Below are positions 23,565-36,004 of a stretch of DNA of 64,000 nucleotides, one piece after another; the first letter of the stretch is position 1, and every line of letters begins with the position of its first letter. Source of the stretch: Protopterus annectens. Its lineage: Eukaryota; Chordata; Ceratodontiformes; Protopteridae. Location of the stretch: the NCBI RefSeq assembly GCF_019279795.1, contig NC_056744.1, forward strand, positions 1,509,288,860 to 1,509,352,859, given 5' to 3'. The position numbers were made by a program, and so were the translations under genes. The notes below the pieces were generated by a model. It ran no database searches. It had not been told where the DNA came from and saw only the letters and a list, made by a program, of their open reading frames with translations.

Positions 23565-24685
23565 AAACAGTGAGCGCTTTTGCGTTGCACAGAACGCTTC
23601 TTCAGACTTAATGAGTTAAAAAACTAACTTGCCATTTAAATAACAATGAATTAGTCTAACTGACCAATGACAGAACATCTAAAAATATGTATGTAAGCAA
23701 TACCCTGCCAAAATAAAAGGTTTTTGGTAGTGCTTATGGCAACTTATCATCGCATTGAGTGCTTTTGTGTTGCACAGAACGCTTCTTCATACTTAATGAA
23801 TTAAAAAACTAACTTGCCATTTAAATAACAATTAATTAGTCTAACTGACCAATGACAGAACATCTAAAAATATGTATGTAAGCAATACCCTGCCAAAATA
23901 AAAGGTTTTTGGTAGTGCTTATGGCACCTTATTATCGCAGTGAGCGCTTTTGTGTTGCACAGAACGCTTCTTCAGGCTTAATGAATTAAAAAACTAACTT
24001 GCCATTTAAATAACAATTAATTAGTCTAACTGACCAATGACAGAACATCTAAAAATATGTATGTAAGCAATACCCTGCCAAAATAAAAGGTTTTTGGTAG
24101 TGCTTATGGCAACTTATCATCGCATTGAGTGCTTTTGTGTTGCACAGAACGCTTCTTCATACTTAATGAATTAAAAAACTAACTTGCCATTTAAATAACA
24201 ATTAATTAGTCTAACTGACCAATGACAGAACATCTAAAAATATGTATGTAAGCAATACCCTGCCAAAATAAAAGGTTTTTGGTAGTGCTTATGGCAACTT
24301 ATCATCGCATTGAGTGCTTTTGTGTTGCACAGAACGCTTCTTCATACTTAATGAATTAAAAAACTAACTTGCCATTTAAATAACAATTAATTAGTCTAAC
24401 TGACCAATGACAGAACATCTAAAAATATGTATGTAAGCAATACCCTGCCAAAATAAAAGGTTTTTTGGTAGTGCTTATGGCACCTTATTATCGCAGTGAG
24501 CGCTTTTGTGTTGCACAGAACGCTTCTTCAGGCTTAATGAATTAAAAAACTAACTTGCCATTTAAATAACAATTAATTAGTCTAACTGACCAATGACAGA
24601 ACATCTAAAAATATGTATGTAAGCAATACCCTGCCAAAATAAAAGGTTTTTGGTAGTGCTTATGGCAACTTATTATCGTAAATAT
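23565..24685 (-). repeat. Six-unit 185-bp tandem array upstream of the PLE
   Basis: The landmark GCACAGAACGCTTCTTCA recurs at 23587, 23772, 23957, 24142, 24327 and 24513, a period of 185 bp (last step 186). Units are nearly identical outside two variable sites and fall into two types, with CATACTTA after the landmark (units 2, 4, 5) or CAGGCTTA/CAGACTTA (units 1, 3, 6). Position directly 5' of the PLE reading fits the tandem pseudo-LTR organisation known for this class. On the minus strand each unit contains CTGAAGA (or ATGAAGA) followed by a short hairpin and an A-run, resembling a degraded hammerhead ribozyme. Confidence 0.85.
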
Positions 24686-24884
24686 CCCTATTCATATTCT
24701 AGGAGTGCATCACCTTAAAAACAAACTGTATGCATATAACACAGAACATAAAGTATGTATATAAAAACATTACTATATATAAATATGCATCTATTTAAAC
24801 AGCAGTAATTTAGATAAAAAACACTAGATAGCAGTAAAAAAAAATGTATATGGAAAAAATATATATGAAAAAAAATCTCTCTCT

Positions 24885-24990
<106 letters not shown>

Positions 24991-25299
24991 TATTATTAAC
25001 CTATCAACAACTGTGTATGCTGATGCTGACATGAAGAACTAATTCACTTTCATGTGAATATGTACTCTATATATATGCAGATAATAAAGTAATGTATGGC
25101 AAGCTAAATATATAAAAACAACTATGTCTCTAGGAAGTTTGTTCCAAGCTTGGGACATAGAGTACTTAAAAAGGAGTTTACCCACTGATTTTTGGGGATA
25201 ATATACTTGAAGTATGTTGAACCTTGAAGTAGTTGCTGGTTAGATGTCCGAAGGGAATGAGGTGGGGAGTGTGATATAAAATAGGACCTGCTGAAGAGA
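24991..25299. other. No gene recognised
   Basis: A+T-rich spacer. The block from about 25130 to 25300 looks like a retroelement 3' UTR by composition, but I find no second copy in the window to support that. Confidence 0.4.
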
Positions 25300-25560
25300 T
25301 ACGCATGTATCTCAGAGACTACCCCGTATATGGAACAGGCTCCACATCCATGTGTGGCATAGTTCCTCCCTTATACAATTCAAGTGCAACTTGGACAATT
25401 GTATGGTAAACCGGAGATTCATCCCTGGGTTTGACACCTATGTATCTGATGCAAGCAGGTAGCCTGTAAATGGTTCAGCTCCTAGGCCCATGCTCACACT
25501 ATAATAATAGAAAGGCCCTTGTGGTTAGCCTAGTAAACACCTATGAACAGCAAAAATGTA
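25300..25560 (+). pseudogene. CR1-type LINE 3' end fragment
   Basis: The frame reads the terminal CR1 ORF2 segment: a WNRLHIHV-like block near 25332, FKCNLD near 25380, NRRFIPG near 25412, and then the 3' UTR with a CCTATGAAC tail at about 25541. Only about 80 codons survive, a strongly 5'-truncated insertion. Confidence 0.65.
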
Positions 25561-27639
25561 CTTGTAATCAATAAAAACATTCCACAGACACGGGTACTGT
25601 GAAGATGGGTTATGGGTGGGGTGCCATCAAAAGAATAAGGTGGAGCAATTCACATGCGACCAAGCAAAGGGCACATCTGTAGCATGAAAGTACAGATGAG
25701 ACAGCCAATATACTAACATTGCTAAGGGCAACAGCACTGCATAATGTTGAAGCTTACAAGCATGTCTTTAAAAATACACCTAGTTCGAAAATGCAGATAA
25801 GGCACCATTCAGACATCTTAGCAACTACAGCTGCCTTTACAATGACCCTGACTTTCAAAACAGGAAGGGGGTAGCTGAGTGACTGGTGTTATGATGAGCA
25901 GGTGAATTCCTTATGCAGACATCATGATTGCTGAATGAATCCAAAGCAGTGTTTGACTAAAAGCAAAGAAGATGGAGTTGTGATGGAAATACATGTGAAT
26001 TCTAAGTCAGAGTTAATGGGCTAAGATATTAGAAAGTACTGTTTTCCATTGCTGCCAGCCACAACAAGCTTTTCTATTCATTAATATCCAAAATATCACA
26101 CATTTCCTCAAGGTGCTATTTAAACCAGACTGCCCCCAATCCCCTGCCCCCACTCTCAGTTTTATATTGCAAACAGTTTGTGTGTAACCGTGACTGCTGT
26201 ATTTCAAATATCACATGATTTCTGTTACTACAGCAGGGATCAGGGATGAAAGGCCATCTTGCACAGGAAGAACAACAAATCAAATGAGATGACAATTAAT
26301 ATAGTTATACAGAGATATCAACACACATGTATCAGGGATAGGCTATGGCTTCTGAAGAAGCAGACGGTGCAAAGGGCAAAGTTTGGGTTTTAAATAGCTT
26401 AACTGAGAACATGACAATAGAGGCAAGCCTACAACTGTACAAACATCCCATGGCAGCAGCACTACATAAAGACAAAGGTTATAAGCATTTCTCTAAAGTT
26501 AAAGACAGATCAGTTATACAGATAAGACACCTTTCATGTATCTTAGCATCTACAAATGCATCAGTTGTGAAGGCTAGTGAATAACAATGACTCTGGCGTT
26601 GAGTACAGGAAGGGCAAGCTCAGCTAACAGGTATCATGCCGAGTAGATGAATTCACTATGCAGACATCACAGCTCCTCAGTGTGACTTCAATTGACTCTT
26701 CAGTAGAGGCAGGTGAAGGAGGTGTGAATGGATATTCATGGAAATGGCTTAGCATATTCACAGGAATGTTAACCATAGCATCAGATGAGGTATGAACAGT
26801 GTCACATAAGAAACATAGGGAGCCAGTGATTAAACTGAAGAAACACATTAATAATTACATGGTGCTTATGTCAACAGAGACATCTAAGCCTGGACAGGAC
26901 ATGAGAAAGTTGCTCAAAACACATATACTTCCATATTTGTGCAATCACTATTCCCTTATACCATCTATCAATTACTGGTTTGCTTACATTGGATACCATT
27001 CAGACTGTTTATGCAAGCCACATCAGAAAAAGGCACACCACCAAATAGAAAGCAGCCATTATGAGTGACACTGACTGTCGTTCACACTGTATTGTGGTAT
27101 TCAAATATAACTGTGAAAGATACTACACTGCAGTCATCTAAATACCACATTACCTGCTTCTGACCTGCAAAGCAGCATCATTCAGGTTCCAGCAACAGAT
27201 TAAAAAACATGTAATCCTCCAGGTATGAACACTTTGTATGAAAATCATCTTTGTGAAGATAAATACACAGACACACATACATGACTTATACAGAACATGT
27301 TAGAAGTAGTGAAGCCTCCGCTGTTTATTTAGGCTTACTGATCACTTGCAATGCATAACTCACAACGTATGAAGCACCACTGTGAATTGTTTTCTTCTGC
27401 ATTATCACTGTAGGACCATCAGTTCATGTGTAACAGCCTTGCATCAGGATCTCTAATCACTACTGACAATTGGTCAAGTAATGCTACGGATAAAGGAAAT
27501 GACCCTTGGTCACATGTCTAGCACTCGCTGCACATTTTCATCATCTCGTACACTCAGTATACATTTTCACGACAATTCTACCATTTGTATATCCCAATGC
27601 TTCCTTGTCTTTTTCTAGAAACAAAGAAAATAAAGTGTT
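25561..27639. other. No gene recognised; old internal duplication
   Basis: About 25700-25960 and 26430-26690 are diverged copies of one another. Shared order: GCAGCAGCACTACATAA / ACAGCACTGCATAAT, then GATAAG(A/G)CACC, TTAGCA(T/A)CTACA, AATGACTCTG / AATGACCCTG, ACAGGAAGGG, and TATGCAGACATCA. No terminal repeats or protein domain are recognisable. A 79-codon open frame at 26345-26584 overlaps the second copy but has no counterpart frame in the first, so I do not call it a gene. Confidence 0.55.
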
Positions 27640-28145
27640 ACTTTTACTTGGTTCATCTCATAACTAAAGAGATTGCATCCAGAAAAGAGCAGGTTATTAC
27701 CTCTCTGTACTCCTCCATCATTAGAGCAGTATTTTGGTATAATGCCCCATTTGGGATGTACCTCTCCAAACATCTGCAACAATTGGAAAGGCCACTGAAA
27801 TACCTCACAAACAGAATCCATGTCCTCCAACACCTGTCCTATGCAGACAGGGTCAAATCACTATCACTCTACTCTGTATCATATAGATTGCTCCGGGGTG
27901 AACTATGCCTCGCCTACAGGGCAATCGCGGAACCTGACATAGTAGAGATGCTCCATAAACATAAGTCTAACTCCTCATGCTCTACCTGCTAAAAAGCCCT
28001 GAACCTAATATGTGACATTAACCGAATCTACTGGAGATATATTTTTGTCTCCCAGAGGCTGCACCATCTCTGGAATAGACTTCCCTTGCACGTCGAACAG
28101 AGTACCTTGCTGACCCTCTTCAAGTGCAACCTTGATGAGTGGATG
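27640..28145 (+). pseudogene. CR1-type LINE, RT C-terminal part, running into a gap
   Basis: An open frame 27585-27992 contains the CR1 RT C-terminal landmarks: YNAPFGMYLSKHLQQLERPL near 27740-27798, YRLLRGELCLAYRA near 27882-27923, and then, after a stop at 27990, DINRIYWR and HLWNRLPLHV near 28060-28092. Sequence is lost in the 500-N gap at 28146, right at the EWM residues that precede the ORF2 end. Confidence 0.8.
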
Positions 28146-28645
28146 NNNNNNNNNNNNNNNNNNNNNNNNNNNNNNNNNNNNNNNNNNNNNNNNNNNNNNN
28201 NNNNNNNNNNNNNNNNNNNNNNNNNNNNNNNNNNNNNNNNNNNNNNNNNNNNNNNNNNNNNNNNNNNNNNNNNNNNNNNNNNNNNNNNNNNNNNNNNNNN
28301 NNNNNNNNNNNNNNNNNNNNNNNNNNNNNNNNNNNNNNNNNNNNNNNNNNNNNNNNNNNNNNNNNNNNNNNNNNNNNNNNNNNNNNNNNNNNNNNNNNNN
28401 NNNNNNNNNNNNNNNNNNNNNNNNNNNNNNNNNNNNNNNNNNNNNNNNNNNNNNNNNNNNNNNNNNNNNNNNNNNNNNNNNNNNNNNNNNNNNNNNNNNN
28501 NNNNNNNNNNNNNNNNNNNNNNNNNNNNNNNNNNNNNNNNNNNNNNNNNNNNNNNNNNNNNNNNNNNNNNNNNNNNNNNNNNNNNNNNNNNNNNNNNNNN
28601 NNNNNNNNNNNNNNNNNNNNNNNNNNNNNNNNNNNNNNNNNNNNN
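28146..28645. other. Assembly gap (500 N)
   Basis: Exactly 500 unknown bases. It probably hides the 3' end of one CR1 copy and the 5' part of the next. Confidence 0.99.
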
Positions 28646-28719
28646 CACAGGTGAGCCATGCCTCTTTAATAACATGAAATGAAACATAACCTATCAGGAT
28701 GATTAGAATCACTATTTAA

Positions 28720-29556
28720 CCATAACCTCTAGGTGGACTTCATGCCAAGTGAATGGAGGACTGCAACTGTAAACCCTCTGCACAAGGGCTGGTCATTTAC
28801 TGACCTTGGCACTACAGACCCATAAGTCTGACTAGTCTCCTATGTAAACCCATGGAAAGAATTATCATGTTAAATGATAAACAGCGACATAGAAAACCTT
28901 CAGACACTGGAGCAAACCCAGTTTGGTTTTGTCAAGGGCAGGTTGTGCCTAATCAACCAGGAGGACTTCTTTGTAAAGGTCAACAAAGCAAATCATGAGG
29001 GAAAATGGTAAATTCTGCTTACTTTGACTTGGCCAAAGCATTCAACACAATTTTGATCTCTATCATTTTAGCCAAATTCAAAAAATTAGGTATAAACCCA
29101 TATGTCACCTGCTGGACAGCCAGAAGGCTTGCTGATAGGACCCAAGAAGTTAGAATTTATCTCAAGAATGAGGCCAGTCACTGGTGGGGCCCCTCGAGGC
29201 TCAGTGTTGGGGCCACTCCTTTTTGGTGTCTACTTCTCTGAAGTCAAGACCAGATTCAAGGGTCTCTGAATGACCATGTTTGTAGATGATTGAAGTCTGG
29301 GTACAATCACAGAATTCCGAAAGACACAAACACTTTCCAAGAAGGCCTGATACAGACTAACAACTAGTGCCACAGCCATGGTCTAAAATTCATTGCCAAA
29401 AATACATAATACTATCTTTTGGGAAGAAAACTCATGCAAACTATCACACTGGTAACACACCTCTAACAGCAAATATAGTGTTCAGCGATTTGAGAATACA
29501 TATAAGTCAGTAGTCTGACCTTTGACCATCATGTATCTATACTGGTAAGGAAATCA
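28720..29556 (+). pseudogene. Decayed CR1-type LINE, RT part
   Basis: RT starts near 28740 (SEWRTATV, LHKG). FGFVKGRLCL lies at about 28921, DLAKAFN at about 29024-29044, and a frameshifted PQGSVLGPL equivalent at about 29190-29215. The FADD site reads FVDD followed by a stop at about 29278-29293. The copy ends near 29556, where another CR1 linker begins in register with a different part of the element, so two copies are joined. Numerous stops and indels. Confidence 0.75.
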
Positions 29557-31563
29557 TTCTAGGAGGAAGCTACTACATGATAGAGCAAAATCCCTAATAG
29601 GGAAGGCATCTCTGATCAGTACTAGCAAAAGATTACAATCCCTCATAAAATCCTCCAAGGCCAGCTTTGAGAGAAAAATTGCACAGGACACCAAAGACAA
29701 TCATAAGGCTTTTTTCAGTTATGTTAGAAACCTGGGATGCAACTCCCAGACTTGTTCTGAGTTGATTCTAAATGACAAAAAATACACTGAACCCACAGAC
29801 ATTGTATATATCCTGGCAGACAGGTTCAATGCAAACTTCTCCACCCCCTCCACCCCAAAAGAGCAAGTATCTATCCCGGCAGAGGGCTGCCTCCCAAACA
29901 TCTCAGATGCTCAGGTGAAGGCTGCCTTCCAAAGCAAAACACTGCTTCCATGGGACCAGATGGCATCCCAGGTTGCGTCCTACATGAACTACAAGAGGAA
30001 CTAATCCCTCAAATAAAACAGCTATACAATCTCAGCCTCACTACAGGATATGTGCCCACATAATGGCGTACAGCAACAGTGGTCCCACTCCACAAAGGTG
30101 GAGCCTCTGCGGACCCTGGAAACTATCGCCCCATAAGCCTGACTAGCTTAGTCTGCAAGGCTATTGAGAGGATCATCATGGAGCTCATAAACCAAGGCAT
30201 TGGGGACCTACAGACACTAGATCCTACCCAGTTCAGCTTTGTCAAGGGCAGATCCTGCCTTTTGAACCTGGTTGACTTCTTTGAAACAGTCACCAAAGCC
30301 ATAGATGAAGGGAAGGTAGTCCACACAGCCTATCTGGACCTTGCAAAGGCATTTGACACAATACCCCACTTGGGCATCATAGACAAGCTATCCAGCTTAA
30401 ATATAAACCCCTATGTCACAAGATGAGTCGCAAACTGGCTCAAAGACAGAACCCACAGAGTGAGAGTTGCTGGAGCCATGTCAGACTCGAAACCGGTCAC
30501 AAGTGGCATCCCACAGGGTTCTGTCCTGGGACCACTCTCATTCGGTATATACTTTTCCGAGGTACAGGCAAATGTGGGAGGGCTATGGCTCACCAAGTTC
30601 GCAGATGACTGCAAACTGGGTGCCATAATCAACACTCCAGCTGACACAAACATCCTTCAAAAAGGTCTCACAGAGACAGATAACTGGTGCCAGCACCATG
30701 GTTTAAAGCTAAATGCCAAAAAATGTATAATCATACCCTTTGGCAAAAACAATGTGCCCACAAATTACCACATAGGCGGAAACCCATTAAGTACAGAGAA
30801 AGTTATTAGGGACCTGGGGACCCAAGTTGATAGCAATCTCTCCTTTGAAAACCACATTGCCAAAGTGGTTAGAAAGACCTTCTACATAGCCCACCTCATC
30901 ACGAAGGGTTTCACATCTAGATCAAAAGAGGTAATCATGCCCCTTTATTTATCCCTCATCAGGCCCATCATGGAATACAATGCCCCTTTTGGGATGTACC
31001 TTACCCGACAATTAGAAAGACACCAAAAGTATCTCACCAAGAGGATCAATGGTCTCAAACAGATGCCATATGCTGCTCGGTTAAAAAAACTCCAGCTCTA
31101 CTCAGTTGCATACTGGCTACTTCGAGGCGATCTATGCCTGACATACAAAGCTATGTCAAATCCAGAATTAATGGACATGCTCCACCTCAGTAAATATAAA
31201 TCCCTTAGAGCCACACGCTCAAGGGACTTGAACCTCAGCACAGAAATAAATAGAACTTGCTGGAGGGACAGGTTCATAACCCAGAGGCTCCCTTCGCTCT
31301 GGAATAGAATTCCAGTTCATGTGAGGCAGAGCACCTCACTGAATCTCTTCAAGAAGTATCTCAATAAGTGGATGGGGGATCGTAGGTTTGTCCCAGGGAT
31401 TACTCCCGTGTCACTATTAGACAGAGGCACAGTAAACTAAACCTTAAAAAGGGCACAGTATACTCAAATCAAGGGGTGGCATAAGCCATACAGAATCGGG
31501 CTAGGCTTATAATTGCCCCAGGGCAGATAGCCCAGTATGAACCTATGAACCTAGGAACCTATG
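29557..31563 (+). pseudogene. CR1-type LINE, linker plus nearly open RT
   Basis: The linker reads from RRKLLHDRAKS (29557) through DNHKAFFSYVRNLG and ILADRFNANFS (about 29810). After a frame break at about 29930-30060, RT is open from 30079: LHKGGAS, NYRPISLTS, FVKGRSCLLNLVDFFETV, DLAKAFDTIPH. One TGA at 30424 splits it. The second open part (30460-31440) contains PQGSVLGPL, the catalytic FADDCK at about 30598 and the complete C-terminal region to the natural stop. The 3' UTR carries the family block CAGGGCAGATAGCC and a CCTATGAA repeat tail at about 31537-31563. No endonuclease is present. The second best preserved CR1 copy here. Confidence 0.88.
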
Positions 31564-33264
31564 TTGTGCAATGTTTGAGCAAGGGTATAGCAGCTAGGTC
31601 CATGGATGTCATTGTTCTGCTGCAGTCACCCCTCATCATATCAATCTCTAAGTCCAACAGCCCTTTGGTATATACCTGAACATCCATAGGCAACAACTGG
31701 AGCATCCATAGAAGGTCCACCCAAACAGAATATAGAATGTAAACAAAATGTCCTATAAAGACTGCATCAAAGCCCTTTTCCAGTACCCCATCTCCTACAT
31801 ATGGCTGAGAGATGACAGCTTCCCTGCCTTCTTTAGTAACGGGTGCTAACCCTAACCTTAAAGCTGGTCCTTACCCCAACCCTAAGCCTACACCTTATCT
31901 TCCCATAGCACTGCTACTATTCAGATAAATTTGAGGTGAGTGTTACTACGTGGAAGTTAGTTTTAATATCAGGAGATGAAATAGTTTTCCTCTCTCGATA
32001 TTATTGTTTTTGGTTTTGTTTGTGTTCACTGTTGTGTATGATTGAACTTATTTTGTCGGTGTTTTACATTTGTCATTAGGGTGGTCCGTTCATACACAAC
32101 AGACCAACATATAGATATATAACAGTAATTTCACTTTAGGGTGTGCATTGGTGCTTCTACTCCTACTCTCTTACATCCTCTGTACGCTTCTTTGTTTTTG
32201 GACCAAACCTGTTTATATTCTTATTGGACGCGAAATTACAATCAAGAACTTTGCTGGAGAAAGTCTGTCTTAATCTTTTCAGTGACGGAACAAGACTGTG
32301 ATATAATTTCTCTTTACTCATATATGCAGCCTCATGAATAAAGCTTGCTTTACTTAGTGCTTGCTTACCTCAACCTTATTACAATATATGAAAGAAGATC
32401 CCAGAACAAAAAGCTTCATTTCACAGGAAATGTAACATGCCAAACAGTGGGATAATAATTGACTCACTGGAATTCCAAATTAGCCCTGGTGAGAAATCTG
32501 GTCATAAAACAAACTCGAGAACAGTTTGTGCCACTCTGTGAAATGCACAACCCTCACATTTAGTAGGCTATACTATTCAGTAGCCATTTTCTATTTTTAG
32601 GTGTATAAACATGTTGCTGTGTCTAGAGTTGCTGTAGCTTAGCAGTGCACTATATTATCCAAATCAAATTTGTCTTCTTGAAATGGACGTGTCAAACACA
32701 AGACTAAATATTTTGTAAACTTTCTCTTGCATAGAATTGACCTTAGATAACTGCTGTATTTCCTCTTTACCGTACTCTGCACTCCCCTTGTCTTTCATTC
32801 TTAATTCTATACACTGGAAACATTATGCTTTGACTCAGAACTGACTGGCATTATCTGCTTTGAATATTTACATGCATATTATATCCTAACTCTGAGCTAC
32901 ACAGTCATGTTTTCAAGTTCTTGATGTGCCTGTTTATTTAGTTTATGTATTTCCTCTATATGTCTAAAGAAACAAGTGGATCCAAATCTGTACCTTTTGT
33001 TCATGATACAGGAATACAGAAGGCATGAAATATTACATAATTTAGTTAATGCTCAGAACTACATACTCTGGTTTGTTTGCAATCTTGTCTGCTTTTCTGT
33101 TTCTTATGTAACTGTGAACAACTTATCTAAAAGGTAGCACATCCTATAGAAACTACTGCCAAATTGCAAGACTGGACACATAATAAGAAACTAATATATA
33201 CATTGTTCAGTACCTTACTTTGTCAGTACGTTTTACTCCTTAATACTGTGGGAACCTAATCAAT
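31564..33264. other. No gene recognised
   Basis: Mostly A+T-rich, apparently low-copy sequence. A degenerate CCCTAA-like cluster (CTAACCCTAACC, CCCCAACCCTAAGCC) lies at about 31847-31893. It has only about four imperfect repeats and is not a telomeric array. No domain, terminal repeat or match to other elements of the window was found. Confidence 0.45.
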
Positions 33265-35055
33265 TGATAGCAGGAACACTTAGTAAAACATTTATATAGC
33301 CAGCACCTCAAGATCACCTGATAGCCTCACTGCAGCGGGAACACTTATTAAAACATTTATATAGCCATTACCTCAAGATCACCTGATAGCCTCACTGCAG
33401 TCGGAACGCTTAGTAAAACATTTCTATAGCCAGTACCTCAAGATCACCTGATAGCCTCACTGCAGCAGGAACACTTAGTAAAACATTTATATAGCCAGTA
33501 CCTCAAGATCACCTGGTAGCCTCCTGCAGCAAGAACACTTAGTAAAACATTGATATAGCCAGTACCTCAAGATCACCTGGTAGCCTCACTGCAGCAGGAA
33601 CACTTAGTAAAACATTTATATAGCCAGTACCTCAAGATCACCTGGTAGCCTCACTGCAGCAGGAACACTTAGTAAAACATTTACATAGCCAGTACCTCAA
33701 GATCACCTGATAGCCTCACTGCAGCAGGAACACTTAGTAAAACATTTATATAGCCAGTACCTCAAGATCACCTGATAGCCTCACTGCAGCAGGAACACTT
33801 AGTAAAACATTTATATAGCCAGCACCTCAAGATCACCTGATACCCTCACTGCAGCAGGAACACTTAGTAAAACATTTATATAGCCAATACCTCAAGATCA
33901 CTTGATAGCCTCACTGCAGCAGGAACACTTAGTAAAACATTTATATAGCCAGTACCTCAAGATCACCTGATAGCCTCACTGCAGCAGGAACACCTAGCAA
34001 AACATTTATATAGCCAGTACCTCAAGATCACCTGATAGCCTCACTGCAGCAGGAACACTTAGTAAAACATTTATATAGCCAGTACCTCAAGATCACCTAA
34101 TAGCCTCACTGCAGCAGGAACACTTAGTAAAACATTTATATATTCAGTACCTCAAGATCACCTGACAGCCTCACTGCAGCGGGAACACTTTGTAAAACAT
34201 TTATATAGCCAGTACCTCAAGATCACCTGACAGCCTCACTGCAGCGGGAACACTTAGTAAAACATTTATATAGCCAGTACCTCAAGATCACCTGATAGCC
34301 TCACTGCAGCGGGAACACTTAGTAAAACATTTATATAGCCAGTACCTCAAGATCACCTGATAGCCTCACTGCAGCAGGAACACTTAGTAAAACATTTATA
34401 TAGCCAGTACCTCAAGATCACCTGACAGCCTCACTGCAGCGGGAACACTTAGTAAAACATTTACATAGCCAGTACCTCAAGATCACCTGATAGCCTCACT
34501 GCAGTGGGAACACTTAGTAAAACATTTATATAGCCAGTACCTCAAGATCACCTGATAGCCTCACTGCAGCGGGAACACTTAGTAAAACATTTATATAGCC
34601 AGTACCTTAAGATCACCTGATAGCCTCACTGCAGTGGGAACACTTAGTAAAATAGCCTCACTGCAGTGGGAACACTTAGTAAAACATTTATATAGCCAGT
34701 ACCTCAATATCACCTGATAGCCTCACTGCAGCTGGAACATTTAGTGAAACATTTATATAGCCAGTACCTCAAGATCACCTGATAGCCTCACTGCAGCAGG
34801 AACACTTAGTAAAACATTTATATAGCCAGTACCTCAAGATCACCTGATAGCCTCACTGCAGCAGGAACACTTAGTAAAACATTTATATAGCCAGTACCTC
34901 AAGATCACCTGATAGCCTCACTGCAGCAGGAACACTTAGTAAAACATTTATATAGCCAGTCATGCAAGATCACCTGATAGCCTCACTGCAGCAGGAACAC
35001 TTAGTAAAACATTTATATAGCCAGTACCTCAAGATCACCTGACAGCCTCACTGCT
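33265..35055. repeat. 65-bp satellite, about 27-28 units
   Basis: The unit GGAACACTTAGTAAAACATT...TATAGCC...ACCTCAAGATCACCTGATAGCCTCACTGCAGC repeats with a strict period of 65 bp; for example the TCACTGCAGC landmark falls at 33781 and 33846. Variants cluster locally: GGTAGCC in neighbouring units near 33510-33650, GACAGCC near 34165-34230 and 34425, and GCAGCAGG versus GCAGCGGG or GCAGTGGG. One unit near 34640-34670 has lost about half its length. The array ends abruptly at CACTGCTTTAGG (35049). Non-coding. Too regular and spacer-free to be a CRISPR array. Confidence 0.97.
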
Positions 35056-36004
35056 TTAGGGGCTTCCTCCTTCCTTCATTCTTCCTCACTGTATGGAAAT
35101 GACTAATGAATGCTACATTTTCTGCAGACTTTGCCACTCAGTTTTTCCTTCACAATGGATCATTCCTCATAGACTTCAAAGATGCACCGCCCTCAACCCT
35201 CCAAAACCCACTGGTCCCCAAAACTGGTCAGCCAGTTACCTGTTTTGGCTTTATTAAATGGCAGACAAATGGACTCCACGAAAGATTAAAGAGATGAGGT
35301 TGACCAAATTCCTGCATTCTGTTGAAGAAAGGGTGTTATGATCTAGATGGCAGTGTCATCCCAGCATGTGAAAGGGGACATCTTTGGTGATGTTGCTTTG
35401 TTCTACTCTGTAAAGCAAGCAGATATTATAGAATATCTCTGTGCAAATCCCTAAGCTGAAATCTACAGCATCATCTCATTATTTTTTGTATTTTGCGAGC
35501 TCTTTGCATTCTGCAGCAGCTGAGAATCTAGAAGTATCTACAGACTCTCATTCTGGCTGGAAGTGTTGGGGACAAGCTTGATAGTCCACCAAAGTGCAAT
35601 CATTATGAAAACAATTTCTTCCAAATTAGCAAAACTTTATAAATGTGTGTGTATTGTTTGGTGATATATAAAAAAGGATCATTGACACTGTAACTGCAAT
35701 CTCAGGACAACATCAGAAAATGTAGAAAAGCCTTTTACACAAATCATAGTGTTTAATACAGGGAAGAAGAAGGTGATGCACACAAATCTCTGGAGCTATG
35801 CTGTGATAGGGTGTTTTATTTCCTGTTCTTTCATCACTGCAATCCATGTATTCCTCCTCATTCTGAAACTATGTTGTAGTGACTGCTTCAACATGAATTA
35901 TTACTAAAAAGTATGGGAATAGGTTGCACAAAACTTTACTGATAGCAAAACTTTCTGCATACTATGACTCATTTTTGATGAATGTTGGTTATTATCCAGT
36001 TTCC
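35056..36004. other. No gene recognised
   Basis: Contains a 63-codon open frame at 35106-35297 just behind a TTTTCTGCAG (acceptor-like) sequence. It shows no recognisable domain, and I would expect such a frame by chance. The rest is A+T-rich sequence without visible repeats. Confidence 0.4.

Noticed and set aside
26345-26584. 79-codon open frame that could be a small gene
   Set aside because: No domain, and the duplicated sister sequence at 25700-25960 does not keep the frame.
31847-31893. Interstitial telomeric repeat
   Set aside because: Only a few imperfect CCCTAA-like units, too few and too irregular.
33265-35055. Possible CRISPR array (regular repeats)
   Set aside because: The 65-bp units are contiguous with no unique spacers, in a vertebrate-type genome without cas genes.
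35106-35297. 63-codon open frame behind an acceptor-like TTTTCTGCAG, a possible exon
   Set aside because: No recognisable protein family and no partner exon; chance is sufficient.
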